DNA of 17,881 nt from Chloroflexota bacterium. Its GTDB lineage: Bacteria > Chloroflexota > Dehalococcoidia > GIF9 > UBA5629. The DNA is taken from the NCBI GenBank assembly GCA_026389695.1, contig JAPLHI010000078.1, positions 1 through 17,881 of the forward strand, in the 5' to 3' direction. This document shows positions 6,644 through 13,671 of this stretch, piece by piece. Under the pieces are notes generated by a model, which did not search any database, was not told where the DNA came from, and was given only the letters and a program-made list of their open reading frames with translations. Each line of letters begins with the position of its first letter. Positions within the stretch are counted from its first letter, which is position 1. The position numbers were made by a program, and so were the translations under genes.

Positions 6644-8938
6644 TTAAGCTGGCGTTTCCACTTCAAACTGCCCTTCAAGAGCTACATCCTGCGAAGAGCG
6701 ACCAACCATCACCTTAAATATTCCCGGTTCAACGACGTACTGCATATTCTTATCGTAGAAACCAAGTTCTGCGGCAGGCAGCTCAAACTGTACCCCCTCA
6801 GACTGACCGGATTTTAAAGATATGCGCCGAAATCCCTTTAACTGCTTTACCGGGCGAGTAACACTTGCTACAACGTCATTTATGTAAAGCTGCACTACTT
6901 CCTCACCTTCAACTTTACCCGTATTTGTTATCTTTGCCGCTATCGCCACCTTCCCATCCGTTCTTATTTTCTCTGGCTTTATGCAGAGGTCATTGTAAGC
7001 AAATGTCGTGTAGCTCAAACCGTAGCCAAATTCATAGAGCGGGCCTGTGCATGAATCAACATAGTCACCCCAGAATTGCGATTTACCGCCGGAAGGTTTG
7101 ATGCCGTAGTAAACAGGCAGTTGCCCCACAGAATAAGGGAACGAAACGGGCAGTTTTGCAGAAGGATTGTAGTCGCCGAAGATAATATCGGCTACAGCGT
7201 TACCTCCTTCCTCACCGGGCAGCCAGGCCTCAATAATCGCAGGTATCTCGTTGGCCATCCAGCCAAGCGTGACCGGCCTGCCGTCAACTATCACGAGAAT
7301 AACAGGCTTGCCTGTGTCGGTTATGGCTCTTACCAGCGCGTCCTGAACTTCAGGCAGGTTCAGGTCTACCCTATCTCTCATCTCACCGCAGGTGCATTCA
7401 GTGGTGAGCCCTGATTTCCCGCCCACAACCAGTACTACCGCGTCTGCCGCCCTGGCCGCTTTTATAGCCTCGGCAAAACCGTCTCTTGAGTCCTTGCCAA
7501 GTTCGCAACCTTTAGCGTAGAGGACAGAGCACCCGGGCAATACTTTGGCGCGAATTCCTTCCAAAATGGTGATAACGGGGACCGTTAATTGATCCGGTAA
7601 CAGGTCTGCCTCGGTAAACGGGCAATTAAGCGAATGGGCTGTCACACCGATCATACTGACGTGAGCTGCATAAGTGTAATCGCCGAGCTGGTTCCGGGGA
7701 CTATCGGCATTGGGCCCGATCACCGCTATCTTGTTTAGTTTCTTGCTCAATGGCAGCAGGCAATCCCTGTTTTTTAACAGTACTATTGATTTCTGCGCGG
7801 CTTCCAGCGCAAGCATCCTTTGTTGAGGAAGATCAAATATTTTCTTCCCGACCGGAACGTCAACATAGGGTTTCTCAAAGAGGCCCGCCAGGAATTTCGT
7901 CTTTAATACCCGTCTTACGGCGCGGTTAATGATGCTTATTCTAAATCTGCCCCGGGCAACCTCTTGTTTGAATTCGTCAGAGTAGCATTCATGTTTTGGT
8001 AACTCGATATCTATGCCTGCCGTTAATGCGAGCTTCGCTGCCTCAGTTAAATCCGCGGCTACATGATGGAACGTTTTGAGCAGCGACACTGCGTAGTAAT
8101 CGGAAACCACCGTACCTTCGAATTTCCACTCTTTGCGCAAAATCTGTGTCAGCAGTTCCTCCGACGCGGCGCAGGGGATGCCGTCAACTTCATGATAACC
8201 GTTCATGATCGAAAACGCCCCCGACTCTTTAATGGCTTTTACAAAGGGATAAAGATAAACTTCTTTGAGCATCCTGGTAGTAATATCGGCAGGGGCATGG
8301 TTCAAACCACCTTCAGGCTTACCGTAGCCGGCAAAATGTTTTAAAGTCGCTATGACGCCGTTCTTGATATGCCGGCTTTGCAGCCCCCTTACATAGGCAA
8401 CCCCCATCTCTGCCACCAGAAAAGGATCTTCACCGTAGGTTTCCTCGATGCGGCCCCAGCGCGGATCACGCGCTATATCCAACACAGGGGCAAGTCCCTG
8501 GCGTAGTCCCACCGACAGCATTTGCCCGCGGATTACATCAGCCATCCTTAGTATCAGATCGACATCCCAACTGCTTGCCAGGCCAATCGCCTGAGGGAAT
8601 ATTGTGGCTCCTTTAGCCGCAAAACCGTTCAAACACTCCTCATGTATCAGCGCCGGTATCCCCAGCCTCGTATTTTCAATGAGGAATTTCTGAACTGAGT
8701 TGGTATATGCGGCAATCTCCTGCGGTTCAAGTGTCGTCCCCACTCCCGCCCTGTCCACCTGCCCAATCCCGTCTTTGATCAGTACACGGGCTTTTTCAGG
8801 TGAAAATTTTCTATTATCGAGCAACTCCATGGCCCACACACCACCAAGCTGCGCAATCTTCTCGTCCAGGGTCATGCGGGAGAGTAGGTCTTTCGCTCTT
8901 TTATCCGGAGATTTCCCGGGATCCAGGTAAGGTTTCAT
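6644..8938 (-). CDS. GH3 family beta-glucosidase/glycosidase
   Basis: A 764-residue glycoside hydrolase family 3 enzyme, likely releasing glucose or xylose from the non-reducing end of beta-linked oligosaccharides; the exact sugar cannot be read from the sequence. The N-terminal (beta/alpha)8 domain shows RDPRWGRIEETYGEDP (157-172), KHFAGYG (200-206) and the nucleophile in VVSDYYAV (D280). The alpha/beta sandwich domain follows (~375-600), with GEMRDRVDLNLP holding the likely acid/base E519. A fibronectin-III-like domain ends the protein (~660-755). There is no signal peptide, so the enzyme is cytoplasmic and would act on imported oligosaccharides, yet no sugar transporter is nearby. It starts with ATG 9 nt after AAAGG. 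It is monocistronic and sits between PiT and DUF47 on the opposite strand. Confidence 0.93.
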   Translation of the reverse strand: MKPYLDPGKSPDKRAKDLLSRMTLDEKIAQLGGVWAMELLDNRKFSPEKARVLIKDGIGQVDRAGVGTTLEPQEIAAYTNSVQKFLIENTRLGIPALIHEECLNGFAAKGATIFPQAIGLASSWDVDLILRMADVIRGQMLSVGLRQGLAPVLDIARDPRWGRIEETYGEDPFLVAEMGVAYVRGLQSRHIKNGVIATLKHFAGYGKPEGGLNHAPADITTRMLKEVYLYPFVKAIKESGAFSIMNGYHEVDGIPCAASEELLTQILRKEWKFEGTVVSDYYAVSLLKTFHHVAADLTEAAKLALTAGIDIELPKHECYSDEFKQEVARGRFRISIINRAVRRVLKTKFLAGLFEKPYVDVPVGKKIFDLPQQRMLALEAAQKSIVLLKNRDCLLPLSKKLNKIAVIGPNADSPRNQLGDYTYAAHVSMIGVTAHSLNCPFTEADLLPDQLTVPVITILEGIRAKVLPGCSVLYAKGCELGKDSRDGFAEAIKAARAADAVVLVVGGKSGLTTECTCGEMRDRVDLNLPEVQDALVRAITDTGKPVILVIVDGRPVTLGWMANEIPAIIEAWLPGEEGGNAVADIIFGDYNPSAKLPVSFPYSVGQLPVYYGIKPSGGKSQFWGDYVDSCTGPLYEFGYGLSYTTFAYNDLCIKPEKIRTDGKVAIAAKITNTGKVEGEEVVQLYINDVVASVTRPVKQLKGFRRISLKSGQSEGVQFELPAAELGFYDKNMQYVVEPGIFKVMVGRSSQDVALEGQFEVETPA

Positions 8939-8979
8939 TGGTTTTACCTTTCCATTAAAATAAGCTAAAGTATTTTCTT

Positions 8980-9008
8980 ATCATATCCCCGATGAGTTGT
9001 TCCGCAAA
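8980..9008 (-). promoter_or_regulatory. Candidate promoter of the GH3 gene
   Basis: On the minus strand: TTTGCG (9003-9008), 17-nt spacer, TATGAT (8980-8985, 5/6). The -35 is poor, so confidence is low. Confidence 0.3.
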
Positions 9009-9088
9009 TATTATGCAGGCATCGAGCCTGATATTCATAGAATAAACCCACAAGTCAATTGCTGCAAGTTATTACCTCTTTACCTGAC

Positions 9089-9102
9089 TGTGATCAATCA
9101 CA
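9089..9102 (+). promoter_or_regulatory. CRP/FNR-like palindrome upstream of the DUF47 gene
   Basis: TGTGAT-CA-ATCACA, a perfect 6-bp inverted repeat. The half-sites (TGTGA/TCACA) resemble CRP sites, but the four-base gap is that of FNR-type sites. It is centred about 45 bp upstream of the start point predicted from the TATAAT at 9129, close to the position of class II activators. It lies in the 362-nt gap between the divergent GH3 and DUF47 genes. Confidence 0.45.
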
Positions 9103-9125
9103 CAGAGCGTCAGCCCCCTCCTCTG

Positions 9126-9134
9126 TGCTATAAT
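9126..9134 (+). promoter_or_regulatory. Extended -10 promoter of the DUF47-nitroreductase unit
   Basis: TGCTATAAT: a perfect -10 with the TGn extension and no recognisable -35, as expected for an activator-dependent promoter. It is flanked by a 7-bp inverted repeat CACAGAG (9101-9107)/CTCTGTG (9121-9127). The leader to the ATG at 9301 would be about 160 nt. A second TATAAT at 9207-9212, without a -35, could give a shorter leader. Confidence 0.45.
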
Positions 9135-9140
9135 TCTATG

Positions 9141-9158
9141 TGTAAATCCGCATTTACA
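9141..9158 (+). promoter_or_regulatory. 18-bp inverted repeat at the predicted transcription start
   Basis: TGTAAAT-CCGC-ATTTACA, perfect 7-bp arms with a four-base centre, starting 6 nt after the -10. It could be a repressor operator or a small hairpin at the 5' end of the mRNA. The regulator is unknown. Confidence 0.45.
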
Positions 9159-9300
9159 GGCAGCGAAAAATCATCTTATGGTCTATTTTGTTTTATTGCC
9201 CGGTCATATAATGCATGTTGTTTTCCATATTCTTACCCCCCATACCTCGTTTCCGGCATCGAAAGCAATTCCATGTCATAAATGAACAGCAGGTGATAAT

Positions 9301-9933
9301 ATGTTCAAGTTCAATTTAATGCCCCGGGATGACAGGTTCTTCGACCTTTTTGAGGTCAGCGCTCAAAACATGGTACGGGCGGCAGAGAGTTTAAAAGAGC
9401 TGGTCTATAGCTGGGAAAACATCGATCAGAAGGTTGAAGACCTGATAAAAATTGAGCACCAGGGGGATACCATAACACATGAGATCATGTTTCAGTTAAA
9501 CCGCTCCTTTATCACCCCCTTTGACCGGGAGGATATCACACAGCTGGCGCATGCCCTGGATGATGTCACAGACCTGATCCAGGCTGCCGCCGACGCTATG
9601 GTGCTGTACAAGGTCAAGGCTCCCGGCCAGAGGGCGAAAGAGCTGGCAGACATCCTGGTTCAGACCACTACCGAAGTTCAACGTGTCATGCCGAGTTTAA
9701 GAAAGCATAACGCCAACCTTGAAAAGATACTCAGCAGTTGTGTGGAAATAAACCGTCTGGAGAACCTGGGTGACACCATCTACCGTTCCGCGCTTAGCGA
9801 GTTATTCGAAGATAATACAGAGACCGCCGAGTTAATCAAATGGCGGGAGATCTACGAACACATGGAGGGTGCCACAGATATGTGCGAAGACGTGGCTAAC
9901 GTCCTCGAAGGTGTAGCCCTCAAACACGCCTGA
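9301..9933 (+). CDS. DUF47/PhoU-like PiT accessory protein
   Basis: A 210-residue all-helical soluble protein of the DUF47 (PhoU-related) family. Typical features are MPRDDRFFDLFEVSAQNM at the N-terminus, the E/D-rich helix IEHQGDTITHEIMFQLNRSF followed by ITPFDREDI, LAHALDDVTDLIQAAADAM in the middle, and the second-repeat motif INRLENLGDTIYRSAL. DUF47 proteins are usually encoded beside PiT permeases and are thought to modulate them. Here the PiT gene lies 2.7 kb upstream behind an opposite-strand GH3 gene. The ATG follows AGGTGAT. It is co-transcribed with the nitroreductase (31-nt gap). Regulation is probably complex, given the repeats at 9089-9158. Confidence 0.9.
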   Translation: MFKFNLMPRDDRFFDLFEVSAQNMVRAAESLKELVYSWENIDQKVEDLIKIEHQGDTITHEIMFQLNRSFITPFDREDITQLAHALDDVTDLIQAAADAMVLYKVKAPGQRAKELADILVQTTTEVQRVMPSLRKHNANLEKILSSCVEINRLENLGDTIYRSALSELFEDNTETAELIKWREIYEHMEGATDMCEDVANVLEGVALKHA

Positions 9934-9964
9934 TCCACAAACCAGATACAGGGGGTAGGAAAAT

Positions 9965-10537
9965 ATGGAAATGAAAAACCTCGTATTCAAAAACAGGAGC
10001 TACAGGCGTTTTTATCAGGACGTAGAAATTAAACTTGAAACCCTGAGGGAGCTGGTTGACCTGGCCAGGCTCTCCGCCTCGAGTGTAAATTTGCAGCCGC
10101 TAAAATATATCCTTTCCAACGATCCCGCAAAGAACGCCTTAATATTTCCTACCTTGGGATGGGCCATGCTCCTAAAAACCTGGCAGGGTCCGCCGGAAGG
10201 TGAAAGACCGTCCGCATATATCATAGTACTGGGGGATACCGAAATAACCAGGTCTTTCAGTTGCGACCATGGTATAGCAGCTCAGAGTATTTTACTGGGC
10301 GCGACGGAGAAAGGACTGGGCGGATGTATGATCGCTACCGTACGCAGGAAAGAGTTGAGCGCAGCTTTAAAGATAGAGCCCCGCTATGAAATACTTCTCG
10401 TGCTTGCGCTGGGCAAACCCAGGGAAACAGTAGTGATAGATCCGCTGGGCAAAGATGGCGAAGTAAAATACTGGCGCGATGATAAAGCAGTACACCATGT
10501 GCCCAAGCGGTCGCTGGAAGATATAATCATTAGCTAA
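9965..10537 (+). CDS. Nitroreductase-family FMN oxidoreductase
   Basis: A 190-residue protein of the nitroreductase superfamily, small FMN-dependent enzymes that use NAD(P)H. FMN-contacting features are RSYRRF (11-16), SASSVNLQP (37-45) and the C-terminal GGCMIATVRR (119-128) with LLVLALGKP (144-152). The tail KYWRDDKAVHHVPKRSLEDI is common in this subgroup from anaerobes. No substrate can be assigned. The ATG follows TAGGA by 5 nt. It is the second gene of the DUF47 unit. Its stop overlaps the stop of a decayed gene on the other strand. Confidence 0.88.
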   Translation: MEMKNLVFKNRSYRRFYQDVEIKLETLRELVDLARLSASSVNLQPLKYILSNDPAKNALIFPTLGWAMLLKTWQGPPEGERPSAYIIVLGDTEITRSFSCDHGIAAQSILLGATEKGLGGCMIATVRRKELSAALKIEPRYEILLVLALGKPRETVVIDPLGKDGEVKYWRDDKAVHHVPKRSLEDIIIS

Positions 10538-10746
10538 CGCACTTTTTTACTCATTGTAAGAGTGTTCCCCATTTCAGCGTCAAAACTATACTGCACCTCA
10601 TCCATCATTTTTCTCATCATATATATACACAGACCACCGATTTTCCGGCCTTCCAGATCGGCATTAATATCAAGTATGGGTATCAGTGAAGGGTCAAATA
10701 TTTTCCCTTTATCCCGTATTGTTATTACGAGTTTATCCCCCTGTCA
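10534..10746 (-). pseudogene. C-terminal remnant of an RsbW-type anti-sigma factor kinase
   Basis: The minus-strand frame at 10534-10743 encodes about 69 residues matching the C-terminal half of RsbW/SpoIIAB-like HATPase proteins: GDKLVITIRDKGKIFDPSLI (with the IRDxGxxFDP box), then RKIGGLCIYMMRKMMDEVQY and NTLTMSKKV at the end. The ATP-binding GGLG box reads GGLC. The N-terminal half (histidine-kinase-like N box) is absent, and TGA (10744-10746) closes the frame upstream, so no functional product is expected. Such proteins bind a sigma factor and phosphorylate an anti-anti-sigma partner; no partner gene is in view. The boundary with the upstream membrane remnant falls at a run of five G. Confidence 0.72.
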
Positions 10747-10936
10747 TGGTTGATTTTCCTGATACTCAGGTAAGAGAGGAACACGGCGGTAGCCAGACCT
10801 GCGTTTCTTAAAATCTCAGATTCGAGGGTCACCGAATTAGCGATGATAGTCGCAATTATGCCTGTAACAAGGCCAAATATCCCCAGAATCAGCCCCAAAA
10901 GAATAGAATTCTCTTTTACTTTTGCATGACTGACCG
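10725..10936 (-). pseudogene. N-terminal membrane-protein remnant, cation-efflux-like
   Basis: The minus-strand frame opens after TAG (10937-10939) and reads KVKENSILLGLILGIFGLVT, then GIIATIIANSVTLESEILRN and LATAVFLSYLSIRKINHDRG, before stopping at 10725. The pattern of a short charged start, a glycine-rich helix and IIANSVTL followed by a second helix ending in IRK resembles the first helices of cation diffusion facilitator proteins. That resemblance is judged by eye and is uncertain. No ATG is in frame, and only TTG within the helix could start translation. It runs into the RsbW-like remnant in another frame, as if a deletion had removed the end of one gene and the start of the next. Confidence 0.42.
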
Positions 10937-10937
10937 G

Positions 10938-10956
10938 TTTGGATTCCTAACGTTTA
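10938..10956. promoter_or_regulatory. 19-bp operator-like palindrome
   Basis: TAACGTT-TAGAC-AACGTTA: perfect 7-bp arms with a 5-nt centre. It lies at the upstream edge of the membrane-protein remnant (minus strand) and about 195 nt upstream of the SDR gene (plus strand). It resembles a TetR-family operator in form only. It may be a leftover of the decayed gene's control region. Confidence 0.4.
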
Positions 10957-11061
10957 GACAACGTTACCATGGCAGATCGTTTAGAATAATATGAAAATGA
11001 GGCCGATAATACAAGTCAAACTTCATATTAGCCTTTAACAATTATTACATCATCTCCGCAA

Positions 11062-11090
11062 TTGATAGTCCTTATTTCTTGTGTTATATT
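11062..11090 (+). promoter_or_regulatory. Promoter of the SDR-carboxyltransferase unit
   Basis: TTGATA (11062-11067, 5/6), exact 17-nt spacer and TATATT (11085-11090, 5/6). The start would be near 11097, leaving a ~54-nt leader with GGAGAG 6 nt before the TTG start. A second TATAAT at 11127-11132 is too close to the ribosome-binding site to be preferred. Between 10957 and 11061 I see no gene. Confidence 0.5.
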
Positions 11091-11150
11091 TCATGCTTAG
11101 CGATTTAATACTTTTATTCGCTACTATATAATTTGACTGGAGAGTAAACC

Positions 11151-11912
11151 TTGAAAAGATTTGAGAGTAAGATCGTTCTAATAACCGGCGGCAACTCCGG
11201 GATCGGGAAAGCTACAGCACTGGCATTTGCTCGTGAGGGCGCCAGAGTAATCATCGCCGCGCGCAGAGAAAACCTCGGGCAAGAAGTAACTCAGGCAATT
11301 GAGAGGGATGGCGGTGAGGCAGTCTTTATCAAGACAGATGTCACTAACACGCAGGATATTGAAAATCTATTTCAGAAGATAATCGATATCTACGGCAAAC
11401 TGGATTGTGCCTTTAATAATGCGGGCGTTGGAGGGCCCATGAACCGCCTGGCAAAGCAGACTATGGATAACTGGGACCAGGTTATCAACACCAACCTGAG
11501 AGGGGTGTGGCTGTGCATGCAATATGAAATACGGCAGATGCTCAAGCAGGGCGGTGGAGTAATAGTCAATACTGCGTCCACAGCGGGATTCAGCGGTTCA
11601 CCGGGCATGGCCATATATAGCGCCAGCAAGCACGGCGTTATGGGACTTACCAAATCTGCCGCGGCCGATTACGCCACCAAGAACATCCGCATCAATGCGG
11701 TCTGTCCGGGTCCCATATTGACACCCATGCTCGAGGAAGGACTCAATACCATACCTGTTATGAAAGAATTATACCTCGCCACAGTTCTTATGGGCAGGCT
11801 GGGGACACCCGAGGAAATTTCAGGTGCTGTATTATGGCTTTGCTCAGATGAAGCGTCCTTTATGACGGGCTATCATATTACAATTGGCGGAGGGCAGACA
11901 GTAACCCCTTAG
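11151..11912 (+). CDS. Short-chain dehydrogenase/reductase (SDR), classical type
   Basis: A 253-residue classical SDR: nucleotide-binding TGGNSGIG (12-19), D63-V64 contact, NNAG (89-92), structural N114, and catalytic S143, Y156 and K160 (YSASK). R38/R39 after the second strand suggest NADP(H) preference. The ending GYHITIGGGQTV is typical of the family. The substrate is probably a hydroxy/keto compound, possibly a 3-hydroxyacyl-CoA given the downstream acyl-CoA carboxyltransferases; that is context only. The start is TTG, supported by GGAGAG 6 nt upstream; no better in-frame start is seen. It is the first gene of the unit with the two carboxyltransferases (79-nt gap to the next). Confidence 0.92.
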   Translation: MKRFESKIVLITGGNSGIGKATALAFAREGARVIIAARRENLGQEVTQAIERDGGEAVFIKTDVTNTQDIENLFQKIIDIYGKLDCAFNNAGVGGPMNRLAKQTMDNWDQVINTNLRGVWLCMQYEIRQMLKQGGGVIVNTASTAGFSGSPGMAIYSASKHGVMGLTKSAAADYATKNIRINAVCPGPILTPMLEEGLNTIPVMKELYLATVLMGRLGTPEEISGAVLWLCSDEASFMTGYHITIGGGQTVTP

Positions 11913-11991
11913 CACAACGATATGATCACATAAGCCGGTTAATCTGCACAGGCAGCAGATGAACCTATAAAAATATCCGGGAGGTAAGCTC

Positions 11992-13542
11992 ATGGATATG
12001 CAATCCGGTCTCGACGAATTGAAAAAACGCCGCAAGAAGGCTCTTCAAATGGGCGGACCTGATAAGATTAAAAGACAGCACAGCCTGAGTCGACTTACTG
12101 CAAGGGAACGGATAGACAAACTACTTGATCCGGGCACGTTCGTAGAGCTCGGCATATTGAATCTTTCCGATATGCCCGGTATGGAAGAGGAGACACCGGC
12201 AGACGGCAATATTGCGGGCTTCGGGAAAATAGGCGGCCGCCCGGTGGTTATATCGGCGGCGGACAAAACGGTTTGCGCCGGAGCGGAAGGCAGGGTTGGA
12301 TGGATAAAAGAGGGTAGGTTGGCAAGAATCGCGCACGAGAAGGGAATCCCTGCTATCACGCTGGGTGATGCCGGTGGCGCCCGTATCCCCGATATCATGG
12401 GCTCCGACGGGCTCAGTTCCATGACATATCCTGTGGAATTTCTAAGGTATCCCAGAAGACACCCCTATATTGCTACCATCATGGGTGATTGTTTCGGAGG
12501 CCCTTCATGGCAGGCAGGTAAGGCTGACTTTGTAGTAATGGTGAAGGGCTGCTGCATGGCAGTGTCCGGTCCCAGGGTACTCGAGATTGCCACGGGCGAA
12601 AAGGTAACCAATGAAGAATTGGGTGGATGGAAGCTTCACGCTGAGATTACAGGTCAGGTAGATGCCTTCGCTGAAGATGAGGAGGATTGTTTCAGGATCG
12701 TCAGGGAATACCTCGGCTATATGCCATCCAGGTGTGAAGAGGAACCGCCTTATAAACCGACCGACGACCCGCCTGACCGGAAACTGGATGAGGTGATGAA
12801 GATACTGCCTGATGCGCTTAACAGGGCATACGATATGTTCAAGATCATAAAATCAATTGTCGACGATGGCAGGTATTTTGTGCTGAAGCCATACTATGAT
12901 CCTTCACTGATAACCTGCCTGGCCAGGATGAACGGTAGAGTAGTAGGCATAATAGCCAACCAACCCATGTACAATGCCGGCGCCGGGGGACCGGGGTCGT
13001 GTGAAAAGGCCACAAGCTTTATCGTACTATGTGATTCATATAACATACCGCTGATTTTTCTTCATGATACACCCGGATTTTTCGTCGGCCTGGAAGCTGA
13101 GAAAAAGAAAATGCCCGGCAGAATCATGGTCTGGTTTGAGGCACTTGCACTATCAACTGTACCCAAGATATCAGTTGTGATACGCAAAAGTTATGGTATG
13201 GCATACGGGAACATGGCCGGGACTAATTGCGGCTCTGATATCCTGGTTGCCTGGCCTACTGCCGATATCAGCTTCATGTCCCCGCAGGCAGGAGTAAACG
13301 TTGTTTACAAACAATTACTTGATGCTGCAGCAGACACGGCAGCGGAGAAAGAAAAACTTTTGAAACAATGGGAATACCAAAACGCGCCCTGGAAGGCGGC
13401 TCAGGGGCATTATATCGATGACGTGATAGAGCCAAGGGACACCAGGGAATACATTAATAAATGCCTCGATCTGCTCAGGGGCTCAGACGGCAAGGGGTTC
13501 ATCAGTAAAAAACAACTGCAATCCTGGCCTACTGTTATATAA
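11992..13542 (+). CDS. Acyl-CoA carboxylase carboxyltransferase (beta) subunit, copy 1
   Basis: A 516-residue biotin-dependent carboxyltransferase of the PccB/MccB type, with the usual full length and two crotonase-like halves. The N half has RLTARERIDKLLDPGTF (34-50), TPADGNIAGFG (68-78), GDAGGAR (125-131) and EELGGWKLH (208-216). The C half has ANQPMYNAGA (322-331), HDTPGFFVG (358-366), RKSYGMAYGNM (398-408) and DDVIEPRDTRE near the end. These enzymes move carboxylate from carboxybiotin to an acyl-CoA. Differences from typical PccB are a GGW rather than GGA after EEL, and YGMAYG where the biotin-side oxyanion site usually reads YGGAY. The ATG follows GGGAGGT. No biotin carboxylase or biotin carrier gene is in the window, so its partners lie elsewhere, or it may be a decarboxylase-type subunit. 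Confidence 0.9.
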   Translation: MDMQSGLDELKKRRKKALQMGGPDKIKRQHSLSRLTARERIDKLLDPGTFVELGILNLSDMPGMEEETPADGNIAGFGKIGGRPVVISAADKTVCAGAEGRVGWIKEGRLARIAHEKGIPAITLGDAGGARIPDIMGSDGLSSMTYPVEFLRYPRRHPYIATIMGDCFGGPSWQAGKADFVVMVKGCCMAVSGPRVLEIATGEKVTNEELGGWKLHAEITGQVDAFAEDEEDCFRIVREYLGYMPSRCEEEPPYKPTDDPPDRKLDEVMKILPDALNRAYDMFKIIKSIVDDGRYFVLKPYYDPSLITCLARMNGRVVGIIANQPMYNAGAGGPGSCEKATSFIVLCDSYNIPLIFLHDTPGFFVGLEAEKKKMPGRIMVWFEALALSTVPKISVVIRKSYGMAYGNMAGTNCGSDILVAWPTADISFMSPQAGVNVVYKQLLDAAADTAAEKEKLLKQWEYQNAPWKAAQGHYIDDVIEPRDTREYINKCLDLLRGSDGKGFISKKQLQSWPTVI

Positions 13543-13671
13543 TGCATTTATTTGTTTTCTTTAAGGATGGTGGTATTAAAGTTGCTGAAGACATCTTTAT
13601 TATAATCAGAATAACGGTGTAGTTAATAGCGATGAAGTCATCAATGGTATGATAAGAAGTGTAGTATAAAA

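Noticed and set aside
8997..9281. 94-codon plus-strand frame in the GH3-DUF47 gap.
   Set aside because: It covers the palindromes and the promoter, has no Shine-Dalgarno sequence, and its translation shows no domain-like pattern.
10562..10753. 63-codon plus-strand frame after the nitroreductase.
   Set aside because: The opposite strand of the same stretch encodes clear RsbW C-terminal motifs; the plus frame has none.
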